From Candidatus Thorarchaeota archaeon (lineage in GTDB: Archaea > Asgardarchaeota > Thorarchaeia > Thorarchaeales > Thorarchaeaceae), in assembly GCA_019057475.1 (NCBI GenBank), contig DXJO01000044.1, positions 1 through 52,191 of the forward strand: a stretch of 52,191 nt of DNA. The letters run 5' to 3'. The position numbers and the translations under genes are program-made. Of the stretch, positions 7,852 to 15,573 are shown piece by piece. Numbering within the stretch: position 1 is the first letter of the stretch; every line of letters begins with the position of its first letter. The notes under the pieces were generated by a model that was not told the DNA's origin, ran no database searches, and saw nothing but the letters and a program-made list of their open reading frames with translations.

Positions 7852-9675
7852 ATGGGTAAGCGAACCAAATTCAATGATGTCACGAAGAGGCTACTGGCTG
7901 AGCGTTTGGCGCATGTCAAGAAAGGATTCTTGCCCCCGTTCTCCGATATGAGGCACTTCTTCTATGAGTGTAGAAATGTGTTGCTCCGAGAGAACCCCGA
8001 TATGTTGGGGCCTGATGGCGGTGGTAAGGAACCATATAGCAATTGGTTGGGCATGGTAGCTAGATGGTGTGACAAATACACCGAGGACTTTGGCATTTCT
8101 GAAGGGCTTTGGTGGCGTGTCAGAGAGAGATTGAACCTTTTTGCTAAGGCTAGGGCAACCTGTGAAGGGGTTGAAGAGAAGTTTCTAGTGGACAAGAAGA
8201 CCAGACACAAAATAGCTAAGGGTTGTAGTTTCATTCTAGTCTGTGAGAAAGAAACCGTGACTAACGAATTAATGGCGAAGTTGCAGAATGAAGATTATTT
8301 ACTCAATGTTGTAGCGACTGGTGGAAAGACTACATCTGATGTCCAAGAGGCTGTATTGTCTATAGCTGAAGACCTAGGTGAGGCTCAAAATTTCTATGTT
8401 CTGGTTTTGCATGACTATGACCTAGATGGTGTGGGGATATATTACAAACTGAAGGAGCGATACAAAAATGCCATTGATGTTGGGGTCGGCCCCTCTTTTA
8501 TCAAGTTCTTGAAGAAGAGAAAAAGCATAGATCTTAGATTGGTCGAGGAACAGAAGCTGAATATGATTAATAGAGATTGGGTCAAGGAACATATGTTGTC
8601 GCACGATGAATACTCATTGTCTGATTTTGAGTATCTTTATGGTGAACCATACCAAGTTATTGTTAAAGGAAAGGAGAAGACTTACCACAAAGGCCGAAGA
8701 ATCGAGATCGATGCCATTCACGTACAATATGGCATAAAGCCGTTCATTGATTACATTCTGAAGCAAATCAAAAAGCGTTGCACGGTCTGGGATCTGACGA
8801 GGATTGGAGTGAACAAAGACGGTTATGTTTTTCAACTTCACAATCCTGATTGCAGATTCGAGGAGAGAATGGATGGACATGAAGATCCCGACTACATCAC
8901 ACCCATAGAGAAGATAGAAGAATGTGAGCTGCCGTTTAACTACGCCTATGCAGTGAGGAGTGTATGGAGGTATTTGGATCGGATATTAAAGCCCCCCTTT
9001 GATAGTGCTAAAGAGAAGCTTCAAGACCTAGTTGATTCAGTGAGTTCGGTGGTTCAAGACGATGTCATACATGAGAATTATGAAGAGTTTCAATCTGTGT
9101 TGGACGAGTATAAGGAGCTGGAGAATCAATCAGAATCCATCATAAAGCAGGCAACAGATCTTGAAGGAGAAACCAAGGGCGATCTTGTGCAATTGAAGGA
9201 AGAGATTGAGAAGGATATCTCAGCCCTGAAGGATGTGGTGGATACAGACATTTCAACCCTGCGGAATGACTTCGAGAACGATTTCGACATGGATTGGATT
9301 GAATCTCATCGTGAAGAACACCAAGACATTATTGACCAGATCGAAAACTATGAAGGAGATGTCCGAAAAGGGAAAAAGGATTTGATAGGTCGAGTTGAGA
9401 AGATACAAGAGAAGATGGAAAACGGGTCAAAAAACAATCCCCGATATGATGAGTTCCATACCAAGTTAGAAGAACTAGAGCAGAAACACTCAGAAGAACA
9501 AAAACAGGTCGATGCTAAGGTTGATGAGGGGATAGAACAAATGGACTCCAAGTGGGAGGACTTCGACTCCAAAGAAGAACTGATTGAAGACTTTCAGGGG
9601 CTAGATGAGAAACGCATTCTGGAGTTGATAGTTGAGGTGCTACAAGATCGATTGAAGGAGTTGGTTGAAGAATGA
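7852..9675 (+). CDS. Spo11/TopoVI-A-like (Mini-A type) protein with coiled-coil tail
   Basis: 607 residues. The N-terminal part has an MRHFFYECR segment (tyrosine at 38), resembling the catalytic-tyrosine helix of Spo11/TopoVI-A. Then comes a Toprim-like core: CEKE with Glu132 after a hydrophobic strand, a T/G-rich loop at about 155-161 (ATGGKTT), and LHDYDLDG with Asp188/Asp190 in the metal-binding DxD position, continuing GVGIYYKL as in TopoVI-A. Residues about 390-600 form a long acidic coiled coil. No TopoVI-B (GHKL) gene is nearby, as in the Mini-A proteins of archaeal plasmids and viruses. Expected role: DNA nicking or cleavage in replication or recombination. JetD-type nucleases share this fold, but no JetABC is present. 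Tyrosine assignment is by eye. Confidence 0.65.
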   Translation: MGKRTKFNDVTKRLLAERLAHVKKGFLPPFSDMRHFFYECRNVLLRENPDMLGPDGGGKEPYSNWLGMVARWCDKYTEDFGISEGLWWRVRERLNLFAKARATCEGVEEKFLVDKKTRHKIAKGCSFILVCEKETVTNELMAKLQNEDYLLNVVATGGKTTSDVQEAVLSIAEDLGEAQNFYVLVLHDYDLDGVGIYYKLKERYKNAIDVGVGPSFIKFLKKRKSIDLRLVEEQKLNMINRDWVKEHMLSHDEYSLSDFEYLYGEPYQVIVKGKEKTYHKGRRIEIDAIHVQYGIKPFIDYILKQIKKRCTVWDLTRIGVNKDGYVFQLHNPDCRFEERMDGHEDPDYITPIEKIEECELPFNYAYAVRSVWRYLDRILKPPFDSAKEKLQDLVDSVSSVVQDDVIHENYEEFQSVLDEYKELENQSESIIKQATDLEGETKGDLVQLKEEIEKDISALKDVVDTDISTLRNDFENDFDMDWIESHREEHQDIIDQIENYEGDVRKGKKDLIGRVEKIQEKMENGSKNNPRYDEFHTKLEELEQKHSEEQKQVDAKVDEGIEQMDSKWEDFDSKEELIEDFQGLDEKRILELIVEVLQDRLKELVEE

Positions 9676-9854
9676 GTTACTACAGCAGCCGAAAGCTGAC
9701 TGAAGAAGAGAAGGCCGAACAGAGCAAAAGGTTTGACGCCATCATAGATTCCTTCATCGATGAGACAACATCTTCTGAAGAGGTCAAACCGAAGATCCCT
9801 GTCAAGAAGCCATCACTGAAGAAACAAAAGAGTCTGGATGATATCTTCTCATGA
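9672..9854 (+). CDS. 60-residue peptide ending in a PIP-box-like motif
   Basis: A short charged, probably disordered protein beginning at an ATGA overlap with the TopoVIA-like gene. Its last nine residues read QKSLDDIFS. Gln52, Leu55, Ile58 and Phe59 fit the PCNA-interacting pattern Q-x-x-h-x-x-a-a, located at the extreme C-terminus as in many archaeal clamp clients. Its stop codon abuts, with no gap, the stop of the convergent PCNA-like gene. This suggests a clamp-binding or clamp-controlling peptide dedicated to the element's own clamp. The motif is real; binding is inference. Confidence 0.6.
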   Translation: MSYYSSRKLTEEEKAEQSKRFDAIIDSFIDETTSSEEVKPKIPVKKPSLKKQKSLDDIFS

Positions 9855-10607
9855 CTAAAAACTGCCGAGACTGCTGAGCATGTAGGTCAACATGTAGTCC
9901 TTTGAACGCTGTGATAGTATCATTGCATCCTTTCTTAGTGTCAACCAGACTTCGGTTTTGGGTCCGAATTGGTTTATGATTTTGTCGAAGAGATATTTTT
10001 CAAAAAGCATCTCTGTGTCACCCAGCATCTCACGTAGCACCTTAGTCCTGCTGGGAGTGATAACCTTTCTGAACTTTCCTACATCCTCGGCGAATACAGA
10101 CAGTTGTTTACCATCGCAGGTAAATAACAGACGGTCCACTTTCGGCAAGCCAATCAGGATGTCTGCTTTGACCAATATCTGAACCACGGGGTCTAGATCC
10201 TTCGGCAACAATCCCATAGTCATGTGAGCTACGAAGGGGAAGGGGATCTCACAGAGTTCAGCCTCAACAAACGGCTCTTCGTAGTCTTGCCATTTGCCCT
10301 GCAAATAGATCTTGTCCTTCTTGGTTCTTATCTCGACCTTCTCTTCTTTTTTGAAGCTATCCTTCATGATGTCAAGTAATGACTTTGAGAACGGGACCTG
10401 TTCCCCCTCCTTAGCCTCAAACTCCAAAAAGTATTCGGACGAGAAGACGGCATTGACAGCAAGAGCCTCAAGGGTAATGTCTTTGAAGACTACTCCTTTG
10501 GCACTGAACACGCCAACGTGAGCGTCTAGCAGCGCAGGTTTCCCGTGGCACACTAACACGTTCACCAGCAAGCGCTGAAGTCGCTCTGGTTCAACAATTG
10601 CTTTCAT
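9855..10607 (-). CDS. PCNA-like sliding clamp of the element
   Basis: 250 residues, the normal PCNA length. Secondary-structure-like layout matches two clamp domains: an N-terminal helix, a GVVFKDITLEALAV strand-helix element, FFS-like SSEYFLEFEA followed by a connecting loop and L..I.K helix (residues about 85-105), and a second half (about 145-250) ending in strands and a TYMLSSL tail. The canonical C-terminal 'APR' is missing. Archaeal viruses and plasmids occasionally encode PCNA homologues. It is co-transcribed with the ParB-like gene (ATGA overlap at 10604-10607) and convergent with the PIP-box peptide gene. A structural match would settle the call, since sequence similarity is faint. 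Confidence 0.6.
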   Translation of the reverse strand: MKAIVEPERLQRLLVNVLVCHGKPALLDAHVGVFSAKGVVFKDITLEALAVNAVFSSEYFLEFEAKEGEQVPFSKSLLDIMKDSFKKEEKVEIRTKKDKIYLQGKWQDYEEPFVEAELCEIPFPFVAHMTMGLLPKDLDPVVQILVKADILIGLPKVDRLLFTCDGKQLSVFAEDVGKFRKVITPSRTKVLREMLGDTEMLFEKYLFDKIINQFGPKTEVWLTLRKDAMILSQRSKDYMLTYMLSSLGSF

Positions 10608-11392
10608 GATTTGTCCTTCTTTGTTTCTTTAGCTTCGATATCTCTAACGACTATGTGAGATTTGTTCAATATTGGGCTCTGAATTGGTCTGATGGTGACT
10701 TTCACTCCTCGATACCAGTCCTCGGGAATGGTCGTTGTTATTGTCCATTCGCCATTCTCATTCTTCACAGGATCGAGAACCTTTGACTCACTCAATCTGG
10801 GAGGACTGAAAGATTTGACGGGACTCCCGCCGAATTCCCACTCCCTCAATTCAAGAAAGGCTCTCTCGACAGAGATATCCCCCCTCCTCGCCCTCAGCCT
10901 CAGATCTTCGGAGCCATTCTCTTCAATACGTTTCACTCTTCGCAGGGTTGTGTGACTGATTCCCACTCTCTTAGCAGCTTTCACATCGGCCCGACCCTTG
11001 ACCTTCGTAAAGTCCTTTACGGAGGTCTTGTCCATCAGATCGGTTCTGATTCCCTTTCTCTTCTTGGCGATCTTGCTCTCAACTTCCAGAAACTTCAGAG
11101 CTACTAGCCCCTTGGAATAGGTATTCAGCTGCCGTCGCAGAACATTGTCCTTGATGGCATACTCAATCATCTTCGACCTGTCTTTGAACTTCTTGACAAC
11201 ATAGGGCGGCGCAATTCCCAGCTCAAGTGCTATCTTGTACCTCTGATGACCGCAGACGATTGTCCCATCCTTAGCCACAATCAAGGGATCGCGGATGCCG
11301 TTCTTCTTGATGTCCCTCCTCAGTTCCTCATAGGTCCATTCCTCTAGACCCTCGAACAGAGCAGCTATCTTCTTGTCAATCCTAAGCTTCAT
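10604..11392 (-). CDS. ParB-like nuclease/partition-domain protein
   Basis: 262 residues. Residues 20-95 form a ParB/sulfiredoxin-type N-terminal domain: 'YEELRRDIKKNGIRDPLIV', then CGHQRYKIA (47-55) in the place of the ParB CTP-binding box GHRR. A helix-turn-helix region follows (about 130-160, AAKRVGISHTTLRRV) and a C-terminal beta-rich domain of about 70 residues. It heads a two-gene operon with the clamp gene. The 21-bp repeats at 11505-11584 lie just upstream and are candidate binding sites. Plausible roles are segregation or copy control of the element; a ParB-fold regulator is the alternative. Confidence 0.7.
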   Translation of the reverse strand: MKLRIDKKIAALFEGLEEWTYEELRRDIKKNGIRDPLIVAKDGTIVCGHQRYKIALELGIAPPYVVKKFKDRSKMIEYAIKDNVLRRQLNTYSKGLVALKFLEVESKIAKKRKGIRTDLMDKTSVKDFTKVKGRADVKAAKRVGISHTTLRRVKRIEENGSEDLRLRARRGDISVERAFLELREWEFGGSPVKSFSPPRLSESKVLDPVKNENGEWTITTTIPEDWYRGVKVTIRPIQSPILNKSHIVVRDIEAKETKKDKS

Positions 11393-11490
11393 TCGGCATT
11401 ACTCATAGTATCGTTATTTCGGAGTAATATTAGATTGTTGATACAGGGGTTCACGGCCCAGTGAATCCGCTTAGCGCTAAATTATATGGC

Positions 11491-11584
11491 TCTAAGTATA
11501 GATAGTAACGTACTTACTAAAGTAACTAAGTGTAGGGTTATATTGCCCTTAGGTATAGATGTTGTAACGTACTTACTAAAGTAA
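11491..11584. repeat. Two 21-bp iterons between divergent genes
   Basis: GTAACGTACTTACTAAAGTAA occurs perfectly at 11505-11525 and 11564-11584, with a 38-bp gap between copies. Each is preceded by a diverged TAGGTATAGAT/TAAGTATAGAT block. The unit contains the palindrome TTACTAAAGTAA. The pair sits between the ParB-like/clamp operon and the ribbon-helix-helix gene, so it may be a parS-like centromere, an operator, or part of a replication origin. Confidence 0.7.
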
Positions 11585-11608
11585 GGCAAAAAAGGAAAGA
11601 AGAAAGTA

Positions 11609-11746
11609 GTGAACTTGAAACGATTAAATATTGTGTTCGAAGACGATGATTTTGATATCCTCCGACGGGCCAAGGGCGAAGATACTTGGGCAGAGGCCCT
11701 AGTCAAGTGGGCCAAAATTGTACTGAAGGAAGCGAAGTCCAAATGA
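11609..11746 (+). CDS. 45-residue ribbon-helix-helix-like protein
   Basis: A GTG-initiated ORF with a purine-rich ribosome binding site (GGAAAGAAG, 11594-11602). The product has a short beta-strand (LNIVFEDDDF), then a helix (ILRRAKG), a turn and a second helix (TWAEALVKWAKIVLKEA). This is the layout of Arc/CopG/MetJ ribbon-helix-helix proteins, which bind short palindromic repeats. The palindromic iterons lie directly upstream, suggesting autoregulation or a partition role. The stop overlaps the next ATG (ATGA at 11743-11746). Similarity is by pattern only. Confidence 0.55.
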   Translation: MNLKRLNIVFEDDDFDILRRAKGEDTWAEALVKWAKIVLKEAKSK

Positions 11747-11961
11747 TTATGGTCGATGTAAGTGAGATTCAATACCATGAGAGTATCATCAGAATACACC
11801 TCACTGAGGAACAAGCTATCATGTTGGTAGCAGCGATCGAATTGAACATGAAGAAGGTTAAGGGAGATTGCAAAGGTATCGAACTGATGACGATTCTCAA
11901 ACTTGTTGAAAATAAGATCCGCGTGGGTCTATGGAAAGAGGGGGATGAGTCCAGTGATTGA
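11743..11961 (+). CDS. Small acidic hypothetical protein
   Basis: 72 residues starting at ATG 11743, which overlaps the preceding stop by ATGA. A longer upstream extension of the frame only shadows the RHH gene, so this start is preferred. The product has an N-terminal strand region (IIRIHLTEEQA) and helices (MLVAAIELNMKKV, ELMTILKLVENKI). No family is recognised. It may partner the ribbon-helix-helix protein, as antitoxin/toxin or regulator/co-regulator pairs do, but no toxin motif is visible. Confidence 0.6.
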   Translation: MIMVDVSEIQYHESIIRIHLTEEQAIMLVAAIELNMKKVKGDCKGIELMTILKLVENKIRVGLWKEGDESSD

Positions 11962-12148
11962 AGATGAAGCTGATGGCCTCCTAGATCTTCGACGAACATC
12001 TTGGACCCTACGAAGTGGAATGACAATGAGAAGAAGAGGGGTTGGTGATGGTCCCCCCCTTTACGACTATACATTTTTCCGAATTCTTCATTTGTCCCAC
12101 ATATTCGCGGGCCCGAGTTCGTTCCCTGCAATAGGTGAACAGAAATGA
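11945..12148 (+). CDS. Possible 67-residue protein
   Basis: An ORF from ATG 11945, preceded by GAGGGGG, that ends in an ATGA overlap with the membrane protein gene at 12145. Its start lies inside the previous gene's end. Composition is Arg-rich and not obviously domain-like. The overlap arrangement is the main support. Otherwise this would be a 180-bp untranslated gap. Confidence 0.35.
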   Translation: MSPVIEDEADGLLDLRRTSWTLRSGMTMRRRGVGDGPPLYDYTFFRILHLSHIFAGPSSFPAIGEQK

Positions 12149-13158
12149 ACAGAAAGAAACTGAGGATGGCTTTACTATTCGGGATCCTTTTGTTGGCGGT
12201 TTTTGTTATGCCGGTAGAAGCAACGACTTTTGAGTTGGCCGAGGATGGCCACTGGCATTTTGAGTTTAATGTAAATGCATATGGATATCAGTATGTTTAT
12301 GGCACTAAAGTGGAGGGTCATGGTGCATATGGAACCTTCACTGTGCATTATGACGATATCACATTCTTCATTGTTGACCAAGAGAACTTTGACAAATACA
12401 AAAACGGCCAAAGCTACAGTAGATATTGTGTGCTCTTAGATGTTGTTGATGGCGACTACAAGTTCCGTTTTCCTTATGCTGATACTTGGTATAGTGTATT
12501 CTGTAATAAGGATAGCATCTGGCCAAAAGATATTACTTTTGACTTGTATCATGACTCAACTCCACCCGATGTCACGTTGAATCTCGATACTGGCGCAACC
12601 TATAGCGGCATCAAAGAGATTAGGGCGACTGCTAGTGATGTCAGTTTTTCTGTGTGGAAGCTTAGTCTGCAATACTATCTCAACGGCTGGCGAGCAGTAA
12701 AGACAGAATACAATACTGAAAGCATCAGCTACAATTGGGACACAAAGGATTGGAGCAACGGCGACTTAAGATGGAGGGTAGTGGCTGAGGATACTGTCAA
12801 CAATGAGGCAATCAAAGAAGTTATGGTGACTGTCTATAATTATGTGGCACCGACTACAACAGAAGTAACAACTACAGATGGAATTACGACTACAGACGGA
12901 CAGGCGACTACTAATGGGCCATCCACATATACTGACCCGACTGCGCTGTTGATGTTGCTTGGGATTGTGGGCACTGTTATCATTGGTATAGTAGCTGTGT
13001 CACGTCGGAGTAAGGAAATCTCTCCAGAAATGCCTAAACCAGATTTAACCTTAAAGGAGAAAGAGATTACAACTAAAGTTTTGATTATATGTCCCTTCTG
13101 CGGGGCAAAGACAGAACAGGGGCTCACCAAGTGCCAAAACTGCGGTGCTGACCTCTAA
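12145..13158 (+). CDS. Signal-peptide membrane protein with Ig-like domain and C-terminal zinc ribbon
   Basis: 337 residues. A signal peptide (residues about 5-27) is followed by an extracellular beta-rich region of some 120 residues. Next is an Ig-like domain starting at STPPDVTLNL and containing AEDTVNNEA, as in bacterial surface Big-type domains. A Thr-rich stalk (TTTEVTTTDGITTTDG), one membrane helix (about 270-290), a basic linker and a cytoplasmic zinc ribbon complete it (CPFCGAKTEQGLTKCQNCGADL region, two CxxC pairs). Outside binding coupled to an inside ribbon is typical of Asgard surface proteins. In this element it could serve attachment or surface remodelling. It is followed at 32 bp by the stalked transglutaminase gene. 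Confidence 0.75.
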   Translation: MNRKKLRMALLFGILLLAVFVMPVEATTFELAEDGHWHFEFNVNAYGYQYVYGTKVEGHGAYGTFTVHYDDITFFIVDQENFDKYKNGQSYSRYCVLLDVVDGDYKFRFPYADTWYSVFCNKDSIWPKDITFDLYHDSTPPDVTLNLDTGATYSGIKEIRATASDVSFSVWKLSLQYYLNGWRAVKTEYNTESISYNWDTKDWSNGDLRWRVVAEDTVNNEAIKEVMVTVYNYVAPTTTEVTTTDGITTTDGQATTNGPSTYTDPTALLMLLGIVGTVIIGIVAVSRRSKEISPEMPKPDLTLKEKEITTKVLIICPFCGAKTEQGLTKCQNCGADL

Positions 13159-13189
13159 CACGATCCTAAAGAAATAGGAGAGAATAGAA

Positions 13190-14752
13190 ATGGAACAAAA
13201 ACATCTAAACATCTTTTTGGTGGTACTCTTGGTGGGTATCATAGGAGTCAGTAGCGTTGCTGTTGTTCAGCAGATGAGCTACCAGAGCCTAGATTCCGAA
13301 TACCAAGATCTACTCACAGACTATGAAACACTGTCCTCTGACTGGAACCAAACTTCAGATGACTTGAATGACCTACAATCAGAGTTCGAGACGATGCAAA
13401 CATCTTATCTTACGTTGATAGATGATTATGCTAGTCTTAGTGAGATACATCTGATTGTGCTGTCGAACAACACGAATCTTCAGCAGTCTCTTGATGACCT
13501 TCAGGTGCTGTATGACCAATTGCTTGAAGACTTTGCTTTGTTGAATGCGTCTTTTGTGGAGCTCGAACAGAACCATGCCGACCTTCAAGCAGACTATGCT
13601 CAGCTTCAGTCGGATTACGATGAGCTTCAGGTGAACTATAATCAGCTGTTGCTTGACTACAACGACCTCATGGCACAGTATCAGGTTCTTCAGGACTCGT
13701 ACAATGCTCTGGTGTTGGCTTATGATACTCTGGAGCTACAGTATGATGCCTTAGTACTTGACTACGATGCACTCTTGAGTGACTACAACGCGCTTGCCAA
13801 TGACTTTTCAGCATTACAGAACGACTACGATGCGCTTGAGCTAGCTTATAACACACTCTCAACTTGGATACGGCAGCAGATTCTACCTGTTCAACACATG
13901 GTATTCGCTGAGGCAGTTCGACAATATTACCTTCAGGACTACCTTGACCAGTCTTCAGACACGAAGGGTTGGTATAGACAATACACAAGGTTCTGTCGCG
14001 ACTTGGTGCTTCATGCTTCAGGTCAATGGGACCCATTTCAGACCGTTTCAGAGGCGTTTAGTGATGCCCTGCTTTATGGTTCAGACACGATGAGTCTGAC
14101 ATATTGGGCCATGTATAGCATGGCCATGTACGATGGATCTTCTTGGCAGACGTTCCCATATCGTTGGGGATGGAGCTTTAGTCCTGAGAACTGGGGCATT
14201 GATATCGTCGTTCAAGACTGTATTGACAACATCGACTATGAATATGACACCGACATCACCTATGGACAGTCGGGTGCCACATGGGACTATCCAAAACATC
14301 CTGTCGAAACGGCCTTCAGGACAATGGGGGATTGTGAGGACCAAGCAATATTGACAGCAGCATATCTTGAGAGAACTAGTTTCTACAATGCTACTGACAA
14401 CTACAGGTTTGAAACAGCAATGGCAATATTCCACGACCCTGCCCATCCTACGTTGGGGTCTTTCTATCATGCAACCCTTTTGGTCCATATTGAGGACACT
14501 GCCGACTTCTACAGTAGGTATCCATTAGGTGTTTTATGGAACCTAGGAGGAGGCATCGACCCTTACAGTGGATTTACTTGGTGCTGGTTAGACCCGACAT
14601 GGAATGTTCCCTTTGGGGCTGTTCCGTCTTGGTTGACAGCCTACAGGATTCATGGTGGGCTTGGTTATGACGTGATGTCAATAGCCATCAATGACTACAA
14701 CGGGGGCATTGCTCAGACAGGGAATGGACCCCTTGGGGCATATGTGCCCTAG
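13190..14752 (+). CDS. Membrane-anchored coiled-coil stalk with transglutaminase-like enzyme head
   Basis: 520 residues. An N-terminal membrane anchor (7-26) is followed by a long coiled coil (about 30-225) made of near-repeats such as YDALVLDYDALLSDYNAL, probably a trimeric or tetrameric rigid stalk. The head (about 230-520) carries a transglutaminase-like triad: Cys382 in GDCEDQA, His427 in FYHATLL and Asp468 in WLDPTW. Such folds act as proteases, amidases or crosslinkers. Anchor topology puts the head outside the cell. This resembles a spike, but an enzymatic one, so it may cleave or crosslink S-layer or surface proteins of host, competitor or target cell. Catalytic class is inferred from motif spacing. 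Confidence 0.75.
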   Translation: MEQKHLNIFLVVLLVGIIGVSSVAVVQQMSYQSLDSEYQDLLTDYETLSSDWNQTSDDLNDLQSEFETMQTSYLTLIDDYASLSEIHLIVLSNNTNLQQSLDDLQVLYDQLLEDFALLNASFVELEQNHADLQADYAQLQSDYDELQVNYNQLLLDYNDLMAQYQVLQDSYNALVLAYDTLELQYDALVLDYDALLSDYNALANDFSALQNDYDALELAYNTLSTWIRQQILPVQHMVFAEAVRQYYLQDYLDQSSDTKGWYRQYTRFCRDLVLHASGQWDPFQTVSEAFSDALLYGSDTMSLTYWAMYSMAMYDGSSWQTFPYRWGWSFSPENWGIDIVVQDCIDNIDYEYDTDITYGQSGATWDYPKHPVETAFRTMGDCEDQAILTAAYLERTSFYNATDNYRFETAMAIFHDPAHPTLGSFYHATLLVHIEDTADFYSRYPLGVLWNLGGGIDPYSGFTWCWLDPTWNVPFGAVPSWLTAYRIHGGLGYDVMSIAINDYNGGIAQTGNGPLGAYVP

Positions 14753-14761
14753 GGATCCTAC

Positions 14762-14789
14762 GACATGGGAGCCATCCGGCTCCTGTGTC
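14762..14789 (+). terminator. Strong 12-bp hairpin after the transglutaminase gene
   Basis: GACATGGGAGCC pairs with GGCTCCTGTGTC around an ATCC loop, with two G-T wobble pairs. It starts 10 bp after the stop of the stalked enzyme gene. No T-run follows, so it may be a transcript-end stabiliser, a processing site or a weak terminator rather than a canonical archaeal terminator. Confidence 0.45.
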
Positions 14790-14809
14790 AACTATAAGAG
14801 GTGAATATC

Positions 14810-15223
14810 ATGTCAATGATAGTACCCAAAAGCGCTGTATGTCCTTACTGTGGAAATACCCTACATGAAATCCGAATACCGTTTGGTCTGACAGAGCAGA
14901 AGTGTGGATATACTAAATGTCAAGAAAAGTGGCATGAAGGGGAATTTAGAGTTCTATGCTTCACAGTCGTGAGTCGTGACAAAAGGGGGTTGGGGAGAAA
15001 CAGGGGGGTCATGTGGAACATAAGATACAAGACAAATGGGGATGAAGGGGCCATTGGATTCCACACATACAGAAGAGGCATTCTATTGAAACGCAAGGAC
15101 ATATTGCTTCTCTCATTCAAGAAGCGGTCCAAGGGATTCTTCTGGAAGAAATGGACAGGCGAATGGGATAAAAGACCAAGCAAATTGTTCAACATCAAAA
15201 TAAATACCGTGTGGAATGTCTAG
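14810..15223 (+). CDS. Zinc-ribbon hypothetical protein
   Basis: 137 residues from ATG 14810; the ribosome binding site GAGGTG (14798-14803) sits at proper spacing, so the in-frame GTG at 14801 is disfavoured. The N-terminus has CPYC (13 residues after the GTG) and CGYTKC, a four-Cys zinc ribbon. The rest is basic and aromatic, with paired Lys/Trp segments (FFWKKWTGEW) and no recognised domain. The element has two separate zinc-ribbon proteins, this one and 12145-13158. Role is unknown; a nucleic-acid or protein adaptor is plausible. Confidence 0.6.
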   Translation: MSMIVPKSAVCPYCGNTLHEIRIPFGLTEQKCGYTKCQEKWHEGEFRVLCFTVVSRDKRGLGRNRGVMWNIRYKTNGDEGAIGFHTYRRGILLKRKDILLLSFKKRSKGFFWKKWTGEWDKRPSKLFNIKINTVWNV

Positions 15224-15241
15224 TGCTGTTAGGTGAATGAA

Positions 15242-15505
15242 ATGGCTGAAATTGGAACGCCTACGAAATCCACACCACCGGATATGAACAAGAGAGAACG
15301 CAGGTCCACAGCCTGCGCCCTATGTGTCTGGATCGTCATACTTGCCTACTGTTGGGTATTTTCCACAACGGAAGTTCCATTAGAGAACATGAGTATCGGC
15401 GAATTGACCACTCGATTGATAATGTTGCTCATGTCGTTGTTTGTAATTTTCTTAGCAATCTACAAGATAGGGAGGGCGCTATTGAAACTCTACAAGCACA
15501 GGTGA
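15242..15505 (+). CDS. Small two-helix membrane protein
   Basis: 87 residues from ATG 15242, preceded by AGGTGA at 15231-15236. A GTG start at 15233 would lie inside the ribosome binding site. The protein has two hydrophobic helices (residues about 27-45 and 55-78) and basic ends. No family is recognised. One of three tiny membrane proteins carried by the element, which could be membrane-virion components, holins or membrane anchors. Confidence 0.6.
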   Translation: MAEIGTPTKSTPPDMNKRERRSTACALCVWIVILAYCWVFSTTEVPLENMSIGELTTRLIMLLMSLFVIFLAIYKIGRALLKLYKHR

Positions 15506-15573
15506 TTGAGAATGATAGAAGAGAGAAAATCTCGTGCAAAATCTCTGGTCAATGTTGATCAAATTGTCTTCAA

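Noticed and set aside
7852-9675. JetD of a Wadjet defence system
   Set aside because: The fold is related, but JetA, JetB and JetC are absent and the context is a replication operon.
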